Notes: generated by a model from the letters alone, not told the origin. Positions 17,725 through 26,471 are shown, counted from the stretch's first letter. The stretch is 56,326 bases of DNA from Saprospiraceae bacterium (GCA_028285085.1 JANQQI010000078.1:1-56326); one strand, 5' to 3'. A program made the numbers and translations.

Positions 17725-18468
17725 ATGATCCAAAAAATAAAATATAAAATCAAAAAGATCATCCGGCAACGCAAGATCAATAGACTGCTAGCAAGATTAC
17801 AACCAGAAGAAGCAGAATTGGTCCGTAGCTTACGCAGCAGAGGACTCACTTATCTCACAGCAGAAAGATTAGTCAACATCATCAATACTTGTAAAGCAAT
17901 CCATCAGGCGAATCTTCCCGGTCTTTTTATTGAAGCGGGTTGTGCACTTGGCGGCACTTCTATCTTGATCTCAAAGCTAAAAGCCTTAGAACGACCATTC
18001 TACGTTTATGATGTTTTTGGAATGATTCCACCGCCTACGGAAGAAGACACACGCGAGGTACACGAGCGTTACAAGATCATATCCGAAGGAAAATCGACAG
18101 GCCTAAATGGCAACAAATATTATGGTTACGAGGAGAATTTGTATGCACTCGTTCAGGCTAATTTAGCCGATTTTGATGTCGATACCAAAAAAGAATCGGT
18201 ATCGCTCATCAAGGGCTTAGTACAAGATACGATGCAGATTAATGAGCCCGTAGCCTTCGCACACATTGATGTTGATTGGTATGAACCTGTAAAAACATGC
18301 TTAGAACAGATTTTCCCTAATCTGGTGGTTGGAGGTAGCTTAATTCTTGACGATTATTATGATTGGGGCGGATGTCGCAAGGCCGCCGACGAATATTTAA
18401 GCCCATTCCAAGGGCAATTTTCTTTGGATGATGCTTACGGCACGTTAAGAATAATGCGAATAAAATAG
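17725..18468 (+). CDS. TylF/MycF-like class I SAM-dependent methyltransferase
   Basis: A 247-residue protein starting with a strongly basic, possibly membrane-associating N-terminus (IQKIKYKIKKIIRQRKINR). The methyltransferase core has an FIEAGCALGGTSILISKL SAM-binding loop (residues ~70-87), and the metal-binding acidic pair typical of the TylF (macrocin O-methyltransferase) family in AHIDVDWYEPVKTCLEQIFP and LILDDYYDWGGCRKAADEY. The substrate is unknown; relatives methylate sugars in polysaccharides or glycosylated metabolites. It is encoded after an exported unknown protein rather than in a glycan cluster. A repeat copy starts 19 bp after the stop. Confidence 0.85.
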   Translation: MIQKIKYKIKKIIRQRKINRLLARLQPEEAELVRSLRSRGLTYLTAERLVNIINTCKAIHQANLPGLFIEAGCALGGTSILISKLKALERPFYVYDVFGMIPPPTEEDTREVHERYKIISEGKSTGLNGNKYYGYEENLYALVQANLADFDVDTKKESVSLIKGLVQDTMQINEPVAFAHIDVDWYEPVKTCLEQIFPNLVVGGSLILDDYYDWGGCRKAADEYLSPFQGQFSLDDAYGTLRIMRIK

Positions 18469-18487
18469 AGGTTTCCGTCGTTAGTCT

Positions 18488-18560
18488 ATCGTTAGTCAAA
18501 GTTTACAACTTCGACTCCATATAATAGAACATATAGCAACACTATATTTGTACAGCGCCT
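18488..18560 (+). repeat. Copy 3 of the double-hairpin repeat, right end decayed
   Basis: Positions 18492-18521 are identical over 30 bp to 22714-22743, including a hairpin at 18494-18516 with arms AGTCAAAGTT / AACTTCGACT and loop TAC. The spacer keeps ACATATAGCA, as in copy 2, but the second hairpin is unrecognisable, so the copy is partial or diverged. Confidence 0.65.
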
Positions 18561-18607
18561 AACTTATTTTAAAATCAGATTTAATAAAAAGGGATATTTA
18601 AGAGACT

Positions 18608-19351
18608 ATGAAAAAAATAATCCTACTAGCCTTAATGGTTACTCTTATCAGTTGTCAAGAACAAAATTTTAAGCTTGACCACATTAAAGGGAATGCTTTC
18701 ATTTCAGAAAATTCTATGTTTTCAGCTCACTCAAAGCAACCAGAATTGCTACGGTTCTCAGAAGAAGCTAATAATGGAACTTTTAAATTTACTGGATACT
18801 CTCCTCAATTTTTTGACTGCGATGCAAAAATGTATAAGCGTAAAGAGAATAATATTTGGGAAATATCAAGTAGTCGAAGAAATTATGGTGACCCAAAAGT
18901 AGAATTCATTAAGGACCATCGACTTGAAAAGATTCTATTAAACGAAGATAAACTTATCATCAAATCAGCTTCAGGGGCAGAACAAATTTACCATAAATTA
19001 GATTCAATAAAAATTGCCAAGAATGAATTAAACTCGCTTTACAATAGTACCTACGCCATTGAAGGAGATTTTTTGAAGAATAATAATATCAATAATTTAA
19101 TCATTGAAATAAAGGATACAGGTGCTTATCCAGCCGAATATATACTAAAAGATACAAATAACAATAAAATTGGTCATTCAAGCTTCTTATTAAAATTTGA
19201 TAGTAAGTACCCTAGTATTATCTTATATGACTCTGAGAAGTTTTTAGGGTTTTCGTTTTTTGGATTTATTACTGAATCTAAAGATGATAGCTTAATGGTT
19301 AAAGTTTTAATTGAAAATCAATGGCAATATTTCAATTTCAAAAAAAATTAA
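18608..19351 (+). CDS. Lipoprotein of unknown function
   Basis: A 247-residue protein with a lipoprotein signal ending in LISC (cysteine at residue 16). The mature protein is Asn/Lys/Ser-rich, AT-rich at DNA level, and predicted mostly beta, with alternating short strands (KVEFIKDHRLEKILLNEDKL; SKYPSIILYDSEKFLGFSFF). No motif or family is recognised. Repeat copies lie on both sides (18488-18560 and 19371-19400), so it is probably its own transcription unit. Confidence 0.65.
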   Translation: MKKIILLALMVTLISCQEQNFKLDHIKGNAFISENSMFSAHSKQPELLRFSEEANNGTFKFTGYSPQFFDCDAKMYKRKENNIWEISSSRRNYGDPKVEFIKDHRLEKILLNEDKLIIKSASGAEQIYHKLDSIKIAKNELNSLYNSTYAIEGDFLKNNNINNLIIEIKDTGAYPAEYILKDTNNNKIGHSSFLLKFDSKYPSIILYDSEKFLGFSFFGFITESKDDSLMVKVLIENQWQYFNFKKN

Positions 19352-19370
19352 ACAAAAGCAACAATGCTGT

Positions 19371-19400
19371 ATCGTTAACTGAAGCTTGGAGCTTCCACTC
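19371..19400 (+). repeat. Fragment of the double-hairpin repeat (copy 4)
   Basis: ATCGTTAACT at 19371 matches the left end of copies 2 and 3, and a small hairpin follows at 19381-19395 (GAAGCT / AGCTTC). Only the left third is recognisable; the rest has no similarity to the other copies. Confidence 0.4.
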
Positions 19401-19455
19401 AATTTAGCACTAAGTCATGCAATGACATTAATTAACATCATCACAACTATAAGTT

Positions 19456-20220
19456 ATGAAAACCAAGGCTTTTTTATATTTATTTGCTAGCCTGACACTA
19501 TTACATTGCCAGTCAGATTTACTCCCAGAAGAATTACAACTCAATCATTCAAATGCATTTCATTTTAATGACCTATACTTAAATGGTCCACTAAAATATT
19601 ACTCATCTGAGGTAGAACAAAAATCCGTTGAATTAGACCTTAATAACATTTATGAAAGCGCTTTAGATAAAAGCAATGTCAAAATAGCTCGCTACACCGT
19701 CGAGCATTTCACAATTGAAGATGGAAAAGAATACCCATATTCGATTATGACCTACGATATTAGTTTGGCAAAATATAAATCACAAAAACAGAATGAATAT
19801 TGGATTCCATTTAAAGCTGAATTGCGTTGTCACGGCTATAAACAAGAAATGCTTCAACTATTGGATGCTCAATACAGTTACCGTTTCGGCCCTCAAGGTG
19901 AATTAAAAATGGACATTAATGTATCAATTGTAATTGGCGGAAAAGATGGACATTACGAGAGGGTTCAGAAAGAAAATAGTACAAGATTTTCTTCTTCTAA
20001 TGTAGAAATTGAAAGATACCAATTAATCATTCTATCTAAAGATGGACAACTGAGTATAGTGAATCCCGGGGATCAAGGCAGGCCAGATGATGTGAAGACA
20101 CCAATTGATCCTTTTAAGCCTGATTACCATATTAGCACTAAAGAGTTTTCAAAATACTTTAATACCTCTCGACAGATTATGGTGAGGCATAACACCGAAT
20201 TAAAAGACATTACCTCTTGA
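19456..20220 (+). CDS. Probable lipoprotein of unknown function
   Basis: A 254-residue protein with a hydrophobic N-terminus ending in LTLLHC (cysteine at residue 19), a slightly unusual lipobox since His precedes Cys. The mature part is a beta-rich domain (YRFGPQGELKMDINVSIVIG) that contains an NPGDQGRPDDVKTPIDPF linker near the C-terminus. I do not recognise a family. The stop codon overlaps the TTG start of the next small gene, which suggests translational coupling. Confidence 0.65.
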   Translation: MKTKAFLYLFASLTLLHCQSDLLPEELQLNHSNAFHFNDLYLNGPLKYYSSEVEQKSVELDLNNIYESALDKSNVKIARYTVEHFTIEDGKEYPYSIMTYDISLAKYKSQKQNEYWIPFKAELRCHGYKQEMLQLLDAQYSYRFGPQGELKMDINVSIVIGGKDGHYERVQKENSTRFSSSNVEIERYQLIILSKDGQLSIVNPGDQGRPDDVKTPIDPFKPDYHISTKEFSKYFNTSRQIMVRHNTELKDITS

Positions 20221-20474
20221 AATCAAATTCAAATAAAAAGGCAGAAGACAAACAAATCAAAGAGGCTTTAGAAACGCTAAGTGAAGCCGAAGCTGCTCAT
20301 GGGCTTAATGTTTGGCTCGGAGCAATAATTTTCTATTTAATTAATCTTGGTAAAGTTCCATTTGACCAACTTTACACGAAAAATTATGCCACCAGAAATG
20401 TCATCGTGGGTTATTTCTTAAGTCTAATTATTGCAGGGTTGTTTCTTTACATTGGATTAAACTTAATAAGATAA
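20217..20474 (+). CDS. Small two-helix membrane protein
   Basis: An 85-residue protein starting at a TTG inside the TTGA overlap with the upstream lipoprotein stop. It has a charged, helical N-terminus (EDKQIKEALETLSEAEAAHG), then two hydrophobic segments at about 32-45 and 65-83. The 4-bp overlap favours coupled translation with the lipoprotein, so the pair may act together at the envelope. The unusual start codon lowers confidence in the exact 5' end. Confidence 0.5.
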   Translation: MKSNSNKKAEDKQIKEALETLSEAEAAHGLNVWLGAIIFYLINLGKVPFDQLYTKNYATRNVIVGYFLSLIIAGLFLYIGLNLIR

Positions 20475-20557
20475 AATTTGATTAATTTCGAAAAACGATT
20501 ACACATCAATCTGATTATTAACGAATTTACAGTAGTACTATATTAAATCCAGACAGA

Positions 20558-21118
20558 GTGTTCAGTGCGAAACCATACATAGACATCAACAAGTTGATCA
20601 AATGGAATCTTGAATTCCATCTGCGGCTGACGAATAAAACAGCAAAAAAAGGAGATATTTTTCTGAAAGAAGGCCAAAGGTGCGATCACCTCTATTATAT
20701 TTTAGATGGATTTGCCCGTGTTTATTATCTGGATTTAGAAGGCAATGAAATCACTCATTGGTTTTGTGCCAAGGACGCTATCATTACTTCTCCATTTAGT
20801 TTTTTAAAACGTCAACCCAATATCCTCTTCTTTGAAGCGCTGGAAGATACCGAACTCATCCTGATCAGTTCCCCTCAATTGGAAAAGTTGATTCATCATC
20901 TACCCGAGCTCGGCGAAGCGTTTCGGCACATCAATGCTGAATTCGCAATGGTCTTGAGTAGAAGAATCATGAGCATTCATACTGAAACAGCTGAGGAACG
21001 TTATCTGAAATTAATGGAAGAGCATCCCCTCCTGTTTCAAAAGGCCAAGTTATCCCATATCGCTTCATTTCTAGGCATTACACAACAAAGCCTGAGTAGA
21101 ATTAGAACAAATTTGTAG
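20558..21118 (+). CDS. Crp/Fnr-family transcriptional regulator
   Basis: A 186-residue protein starting at GTG. It has the cyclic-nucleotide-binding-like beta-roll (KKGDIFLKEGQRCDHLYYIL, DGFARVYYLDLEGNEITHWF; residues ~32-75), a dimerisation helix, and a short C-terminal helix-turn-helix (KAKLSHIASFLGITQQSLSRIR). This form is typical of Bacteroidota Crp/Fnr proteins that lack the canonical cAMP-binding Arg-Ser pair and Fe-S cysteines, so the ligand is unknown. A 22-bp perfect palindrome lies 130 bp downstream in front of an alpha/beta hydrolase, a likely binding site. Confidence 0.88.
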   Translation: MFSAKPYIDINKLIKWNLEFHLRLTNKTAKKGDIFLKEGQRCDHLYYILDGFARVYYLDLEGNEITHWFCAKDAIITSPFSFLKRQPNILFFEALEDTELILISSPQLEKLIHHLPELGEAFRHINAEFAMVLSRRIMSIHTETAEERYLKLMEEHPLLFQKAKLSHIASFLGITQQSLSRIRTNL

Positions 21119-21248
21119 CCCACTTTTAGACTGGTAATAGCTCAGGTCTTCAGCTAAATGCAGAGAGACCTGCTGTAGTATTTGGCTTTCCACGACATCC
21201 CAAATCTGCTCTCGGCAATCTCTCCTAACTACAACTAAGTATTACACT

Positions 21249-21270
21249 TTATTTACCATATGGTAAATAA
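21249..21270. promoter_or_regulatory. 22-bp perfect palindrome, candidate Crp/Fnr-type operator
   Basis: Eleven-base perfect arms, TTATTTACCAT / ATGGTAAATAA, with no central spacer. It lies between the Crp/Fnr gene and the alpha/beta hydrolase. A TTTG that could be the end of a -7 element lies at 21293-21296, so the palindrome would cover the -33 region. It is not followed by a T-run and is symmetric without a loop, which fits a dimer-binding site better than a terminator. Confidence 0.6.
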
Positions 21271-21325
21271 TTCATCCCTCGAAAGGGGCAGCTTTGTATC
21301 ACTCAACTGATATAAACGATACAAA

Positions 21326-22195
21326 ATGAAATTTATAAAAATTGTAGTGGCCCTCCTTGTCTTCAATAGCACCGCTTTATCTCAAAATTTAAGTCAAGAA
21401 AAAATGCAGAAAAAACAAATCACTTCAAAGACCATCGTCTTCATCCATGGACTATTTATGAATAATAAAACCTGGAATGGATGGAAAACATTTTTTGAGC
21501 GTAATGGCTACACCTGCTACGCCCCAGCCAATCCAAAACACAATGGTCAGCCAGCAGATTTAAGAGCAAATCCCCCCGCGGGGTTAGCAGATATACGTTT
21601 CGAAGATTGGCTCGCTAACCTAGAGACCTTGATCGATAGCTTACCCGAAAAACCCATATTAATCGGTCATTCTTTTGGAGGGCTTACCGCTCAAAAATTG
21701 GTAGAATCTGGCCGAGCAGCAGCTGCAATCTTGATCAGCAGTGTTCCCCCCAAAGGAAATATTACCTTGAAGCCCAGCTTTTTCCGAGCGAATAATAAGG
21801 TGGTCGGCCCACTTAAAGGCAACTCGATTTTTAATCCGAAAGAAGAAAAGTACAAGAAGTGGTTTCATTTTGCTATTGCCAACACCTTTACCCGAACAGA
21901 ATCTGATTTGCTCTTTGAAGAATTCGCCGTGCCGGAAAGCCGTAGAACACCTCGAGCGGCGCTTAAAAAAATCGCGAAGATCGATACCAAGAAACCTCAT
22001 GTACCACTACTATTTTTGGGAGGCCTGGAAGATGTAATCGTTCCCAATGTGCTAATCAGAAAAACAATTAAGAAGTATAGTGACGAAAACAGTATCGTCG
22101 AATATAAATTCTACGAGGATAAGGATCATTTCATCTGTGGTGCCCCGGGATGGGAGGAAATAGCTCGGTACTGTCTAGTCTGGCTATCCTATTAA
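21326..22195 (+). CDS. Exported alpha/beta hydrolase
   Basis: A 289-residue protein with a signal peptide-like N-terminus (MKFIKIVVALLVFNSTALSQ). The alpha/beta hydrolase core starts with IVFIHGLFMNNKTW (oxyanion HG), has the nucleophile elbow GHSFGG with Ser116, an acid in LGGLEDVIVP and the histidine in EDKDHFI. It would hydrolyse an ester or amide of a small molecule. The upstream Crp/Fnr regulator and palindrome, and the DoxX gene 84 bp downstream, make a likely regulated module. Substrate unknown. Confidence 0.85.
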   Translation: MKFIKIVVALLVFNSTALSQNLSQEKMQKKQITSKTIVFIHGLFMNNKTWNGWKTFFERNGYTCYAPANPKHNGQPADLRANPPAGLADIRFEDWLANLETLIDSLPEKPILIGHSFGGLTAQKLVESGRAAAAILISSVPPKGNITLKPSFFRANNKVVGPLKGNSIFNPKEEKYKKWFHFAIANTFTRTESDLLFEEFAVPESRRTPRAALKKIAKIDTKKPHVPLLFLGGLEDVIVPNVLIRKTIKKYSDENSIVEYKFYEDKDHFICGAPGWEEIARYCLVWLSY

Positions 22196-22279
22196 ATGAG
22201 GCGCGTTGCTTCAACACACCATTTCAGTGGTCACTATTGTTGACGAATCTATCAAACCAGCTTTTAAAATCCAACCATT

Positions 22280-22654
22280 ATGACAACCATTGCATTCAAA
22301 ATCCTACGTATCCTTTTAGGTCTTTTTATGGTAATTATTGGGCTAAATAAATTTTTAGTCTTCATTCCAATTCCCCATCCTCCCGGAGACGGCGGTGAAT
22401 TAATGCAGATCTATATCTCCTCCGGCTTCTTAAAGCTCATTGGTGTTTTAGAAATTTTAGGAGGCGTAGCTTTACTAGCCAATAGATTTATTCCTTTAGC
22501 TTTGACGTTTATCACGGCGATCATGTTTAATGCCGCCATTTTTCATGGCCTGCATGATCCAGCGGGCATTGGCGGAGCTGCAGTCTGTCTATTAATGAGT
22601 CTGATTTTAGTCTTTGCGAATCGCAAACACTTTTCTGGTTTGCTGAGTCCGTAG
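22280..22654 (+). CDS. DoxX-family membrane protein
   Basis: A 124-residue four-helix membrane protein: helices at about 5-25, 48-68, 70-90 and 97-115. FMVIIGLNKFLVFIP after helix 1 and the small-residue-rich GVLEILGGVALLANRF are typical of DoxX proteins. Members of the family are linked to membrane thiol or quinone redox balance. The gene follows the alpha/beta hydrolase and probably shares its promoter. A repeat copy and a strong bidirectional hairpin terminator follow. Confidence 0.82.
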   Translation: MTTIAFKILRILLGLFMVIIGLNKFLVFIPIPHPPGDGGELMQIYISSGFLKLIGVLEILGGVALLANRFIPLALTFITAIMFNAAIFHGLHDPAGIGGAAVCLLMSLILVFANRKHFSGLLSP

Positions 22655-22709
22655 AAATGAAAGACAGCGAAAAGATCAAAGCTTATCCGAAGGAAAAGGG
22701 AGTGTTTAC

Positions 22710-22807
22710 ATCCTTAGTCAAAGTTTACAACTTCGACTCCATACGCTATTAAGAAATCAATTGTTTATTGTGGCGTACCACCATCGCAGTTACAAACTGC
22801 GACGAAC
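22710..22807 (+). repeat. Copy 5 of the double-hairpin repeat (best preserved)
   Basis: First hairpin 22716-22738 (AGTCAAAGTT / AACTTCGACT, loop TAC, one mismatch), second hairpin 22784-22802 (TCGCAGTT / AACTGCGA, loop ACA, perfect 8-bp arms). Thirty bases at 22714-22743 are identical to 18492-18521. The spacer contains TTTATTGTGGCGTACCACC. The architecture, two imperfect palindromes joined by a ~45-bp spacer, is that of a BIME-like REP doublet. Confidence 0.8.
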
Positions 22808-22906
22808 ATTTTAAGGCTAACCTATTAATTCTATACTTAAGTGTGTTCAATGAAAAAAGAATTAATCGGCTCTACCCTTTCCTATCATTCACTCACAACT
22901 GCAATA

Positions 22907-22947
22907 ACTGTATGAAAAAGACCAAATAAAAGTCTTTTTCATACAGT
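22907..22947. terminator. Bidirectional hairpin terminator between convergent genes
   Basis: A perfect 16-bp stem (ACTGTATGAAAAAGAC paired with GTCTTTTTCATACAGT) closes a 9-base loop. The stem has an A5/T5 tract, and the element lies between the plus-strand DoxX gene and the minus-strand T9SS gene, 16 bp from the latter's stop. It suits termination from both sides. Confidence 0.8.
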
Positions 22948-22962
22948 CATCTTTCCTATCTC

Positions 22963-25068
22963 TTATTGCTTAAGGATTTTATACACTGCTGTTCCGGTAG
23001 AATTTTTCAAATGAATCAAATAAACACCATTATCGAGCCCTCGAAGATCAAGGTCCGATCGTTGTCCTGCAGGCTGAAACGCATAAATCATCTGCCCCAG
23101 CGTATTATGGATCGAAATGGAGTAGCTATGATCAATCGGACGCTTGAAAGACACGGTGAGTTGATCCTGTGTAGGGTTAGGATAAATCTCAAATGCATTA
23201 TCAAACACGAACTCATCCACCCCGGTGATAATCATATGATAACACGCTGAGGTATCAATACATCCAGTGTTATTGACTTCCACTGCATAATTTCCGGAGG
23301 ACGATGGCACAAAAATCGCTTGGTTTTCACCAGCAATGGCCTGAAAGCCATTATCACAGTCCAGCCAGGTATAACTTGCCCCGACGGCATCCGAAACTAA
23401 GGCATCCTCGGAAATAGTGACACCTGTGTCCGGAGCTTGAATCGTCAAGGCAACCGAATACAAAATATCGCAGCCTCCTGACACCTGAACAGTATCCAAA
23501 TAGTTACCCGTACTACTCCAAACATACTTGCCACTCGGAGAAACATAAGCATCACAAACCACCGGAGTGAGGCTAAGCGATTCGGTACATTTACTGGCCC
23601 TGAAAGCAAGGCCATCATAGTGTTGACCGTCTTGGTAGACCAACAAGTCATCATCGTTCAAATATAGCTCTTCGGTAAAGGTCCCTCCAAGCATAAAGGC
23701 TTGATCGTTAATAAATGCCACATCGTTCAGCCAATCATTACCCGAACTCAACCATGACTTTACCCAGATTAAACTGTTTTCGGCGTTGTAAATGCCTACA
23801 AATAGGTCATTCATTTGATTGGACAAGGTATCAGGACTACCATTGATTTCAAAAATGGATGCTGATTGGAGTTTACCCGCCACGATGATCTCTCCCAGGT
23901 CATTCGAGCTAATGCCTCTGATATTTACCAAACCAGTTCCTACCTCCGTAGCCCAAGCATGTACGCCCTCAGGAGTGAGTTTTTGTAAATAGGCATGCTC
24001 ATTTGAGGCGGAGTGAATCGTTTGATCGCTTCCGCCGGGATCAATATTCAATGTGCCCGAGAATTTGCCTGATACTACCAAGTGAGTGCCATCGAAATGC
24101 GCTGCCCGGAATACTCTACCGTAATCTCTGGCCCATTGGTAATCCCCGGAGGCGTCGAGCTTGAAGATAAAGCCTTCCCAGCCAGAAGCTATTCTTGGAT
24201 CGGCCCCCGTACCCGAAAAATCACAAGTACCAGAAAATTCTCCAGTGATGTATAGTGCTCCCTCTGGATCAATTGCACATTTATAAGCTCTCGACAGCTC
24301 CGAACTTTGGGTCGTGTGATGCCACAGATAATGACCATTAGCATCCAATTTCACCACAAACAAGTTCAAGGTAGGGCCGGCAGTTGATTCGTTAACAACT
24401 CCTGGTCCGGGATCAAAATCCGCCGTCCCATGAAAGGAGCCCACTACATAAATATTTTGGGAGGCATCTACTTTGATGTCGTAGCAGTTTAATTCTTGAG
24501 AACATTCAAAATTCAAGGCCAGAGCCGTATTGCCTGAGGGATCCAATTTCAAAGCAAACCCATTGGGGGCATAACCGTCGGCTCCCGCAAAAAGGGTGTC
24601 TTTGCTCTGTGGTTCCGTATCCACTTCGAGGTGAAGACTGTATTCTCCGCATAAGTAGACGTTATTATCTTGGTCCGTTTCAAGTCCCCAGGGGAGAACG
24701 TGGCCCAGTCCGGTAAAATACTTTTTCCATAATAAATTCCCATCCGGGCTCCTTTTGTTGAGGACAATCCCGGGATCAAAGGCCGTGGAAGCCCAACTTG
24801 GCGGCGTAAAATAATTGCCTAAAATGTCTGACGCATCAAAGGTATTGCCCAAGCCATCCACAGCCACTTGCCTCGTTTCATGGTAGGTCTCCATGAAAAT
24901 AGAGTCCCCAGAAGCGAGATAAGTGTAATAGCCGTAGGCCGTATCAATTACCGTCCCATCCGGTAATTCATCGTCCATTAATCCATTTCCCCAGTCTACG
25001 GTATATACCTGTGCAGATACAGATATCGCGTAGACCATCATAAGAATGATCGTACAAATTTTGCTCAT
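22963..25068 (-). CDS. Large secreted beta-propeller protein with T9SS sorting domain
   Basis: A 701-residue protein with a signal peptide (MSKICTIILMMVYAISVSAQ). Residues ~30-480 form a propeller of SBBP-type repeats: DQDNNVYLCGEYS, DASQNIYVVGSFHGTADFDP, DPEGALYITGEFSGTCDF, with FKLDASGDYQWARD-like strands between. A ~120-residue Cys-containing region (TPVVCDAYVSPSGKYVWSST; LDCDNGFQAIAGE) of the kind often placed before sorting domains follows, then the type A domain with IYPNPTQDQLTVSF and NGVYLIHLKN. It should be exported through T9SS. It is transcribed opposite to its neighbours and isolated by a strong terminator. Confidence 0.88.
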   Translation of the reverse strand: MSKICTIILMMVYAISVSAQVYTVDWGNGLMDDELPDGTVIDTAYGYYTYLASGDSIFMETYHETRQVAVDGLGNTFDASDILGNYFTPPSWASTAFDPGIVLNKRSPDGNLLWKKYFTGLGHVLPWGLETDQDNNVYLCGEYSLHLEVDTEPQSKDTLFAGADGYAPNGFALKLDPSGNTALALNFECSQELNCYDIKVDASQNIYVVGSFHGTADFDPGPGVVNESTAGPTLNLFVVKLDANGHYLWHHTTQSSELSRAYKCAIDPEGALYITGEFSGTCDFSGTGADPRIASGWEGFIFKLDASGDYQWARDYGRVFRAAHFDGTHLVVSGKFSGTLNIDPGGSDQTIHSASNEHAYLQKLTPEGVHAWATEVGTGLVNIRGISSNDLGEIIVAGKLQSASIFEINGSPDTLSNQMNDLFVGIYNAENSLIWVKSWLSSGNDWLNDVAFINDQAFMLGGTFTEELYLNDDDLLVYQDGQHYDGLAFRASKCTESLSLTPVVCDAYVSPSGKYVWSSTGNYLDTVQVSGGCDILYSVALTIQAPDTGVTISEDALVSDAVGASYTWLDCDNGFQAIAGENQAIFVPSSSGNYAVEVNNTGCIDTSACYHMIITGVDEFVFDNAFEIYPNPTQDQLTVSFKRPIDHSYSISIHNTLGQMIYAFQPAGQRSDLDLRGLDNGVYLIHLKNSTGTAVYKILKQ

Positions 25069-25274
25069 TATAAATTAAAAATTGATGTCAACACGAAGAT
25101 GGGAGTTACCGTGTTTCAATCTTCAAAGCCCAACTTCCTTGCCAAAGTTTATCATCCAATGGATTGCATCTATGATTTTGGCACCATTACTTCACCAAAG
25201 TAATACGTGATAACACTTGTCTTGGACTAGTGTTAACTAAAAATCGTATTTTTAGAAAAAACATCTTTTGCTTC

Positions 25275-26471
25275 ATGAGCTTTAGCCGATCTAGAAATGA
25301 AATTATGACAATTTGGTCGATCCTTTTAGGGGTTTTCGGGTTTTCATTTTCCATAATTTTTTTAAAATCAGGCATTAACCCAACCGATGGATCATTGAAC
25401 ATACAGATGTCAAATTCCACATTTTACAAAAAGAACATCACGGGATTAAGTGACACATTATTTTTAGGCACAAAGGAAAAGCTTAATTCCTACATTGATG
25501 CCGTAAAAGAAGATGGAACTGTAAAAATAGTTAATGAATCAAATTATATTCCAGCAGATTCGTTGTTTAGCAAAAAATCAATCTTCATAAAGGACTTAAT
25601 TTTTGTATCTAAAGATTCGTTAAGTTTAAACAATAAAATTGACTCACTTGACAACAACTACTATCTACTAAGAGCGCAAAAAAATTACTTCATCAACCAA
25701 AACCCAAAAGCTATTGTATGGGTTTTACTTATTTCCATTGCCATTGGATTTTCTCTTTTCTTCGTCCCAATATTTATTGCAGGAATAATCAAATATTCTA
25801 AAGGGCTTAATAGAACAACTATTTTTTGGAATATTTTCATCTCATTAGGAATCATATTAACTTTAGTTCTATCTCAAGTAATCACAGAAGCCCCAGAATA
25901 TAAAATACTGATTCGCCCAGTTGATGTGGAGCCAAACTTTGACGTAGGATTTAAAAAAAACCAGCTACTTTACGGTGCCATCCTTCCTTATCTAGGGCCT
26001 GCATTTTGGATGATCCTTATCATTTCGTTAAATTCAAAAATCTCTTTCCTTCACAAGAATGACTTAAAACAATTAACCAAAAGATTTAACGAATTCAGAA
26101 AAGAATTTGAGTACAACTTTGTAATAATCGCTATTTTTATTGCCTATACTATTTATTGCACAAGCACATTATTAAACGCATTGAATAGCCTGATCAACCC
26201 CGAAGCTACTTTCCAATTATTTCCGGTAGAATTCTCATTTATCAATGGTTTATCTCAAACATTCTTTCTAGCGCTGATCTATCTAGCAATTAATACAAAT
26301 TTCATATTTTTAAAATCGAAGATACAAGAAGTGTCATCAGAAGAAGTAATATCGAAAAACAGTTTAGACAAAAACAAATCTTTTCTTGATTACTTAAAAA
26401 TTGTAATATCTATTCTAGCTCCTTTAATTGGAGGTGGAATACAAGAATTATTTAACACAATAATTAGCTAG
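25275..26471 (+). CDS. Multi-pass membrane protein of unknown function
   Basis: A 398-residue protein; the ATG at 25275 is preferred over the GTG at 25230. Hydrophobic segments lie at about 12-32, 145-170, 185-205, 240-260, 285-310, 325-345 and 370-390. The first is followed by a ~110-residue extracytoplasmic Ser/Asp/Lys-rich segment (KKSIFIKDLIFVSKDSLSLN). The C-terminal half is hydrophobic with an APLIGGGIQELF end. The family is not recognised. It is transcribed divergently from the large T9SS gene and is very AT-rich. Confidence 0.65.
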   Translation: MSFSRSRNEIMTIWSILLGVFGFSFSIIFLKSGINPTDGSLNIQMSNSTFYKKNITGLSDTLFLGTKEKLNSYIDAVKEDGTVKIVNESNYIPADSLFSKKSIFIKDLIFVSKDSLSLNNKIDSLDNNYYLLRAQKNYFINQNPKAIVWVLLISIAIGFSLFFVPIFIAGIIKYSKGLNRTTIFWNIFISLGIILTLVLSQVITEAPEYKILIRPVDVEPNFDVGFKKNQLLYGAILPYLGPAFWMILIISLNSKISFLHKNDLKQLTKRFNEFRKEFEYNFVIIAIFIAYTIYCTSTLLNALNSLINPEATFQLFPVEFSFINGLSQTFFLALIYLAINTNFIFLKSKIQEVSSEEVISKNSLDKNKSFLDYLKIVISILAPLIGGGIQELFNTIIS

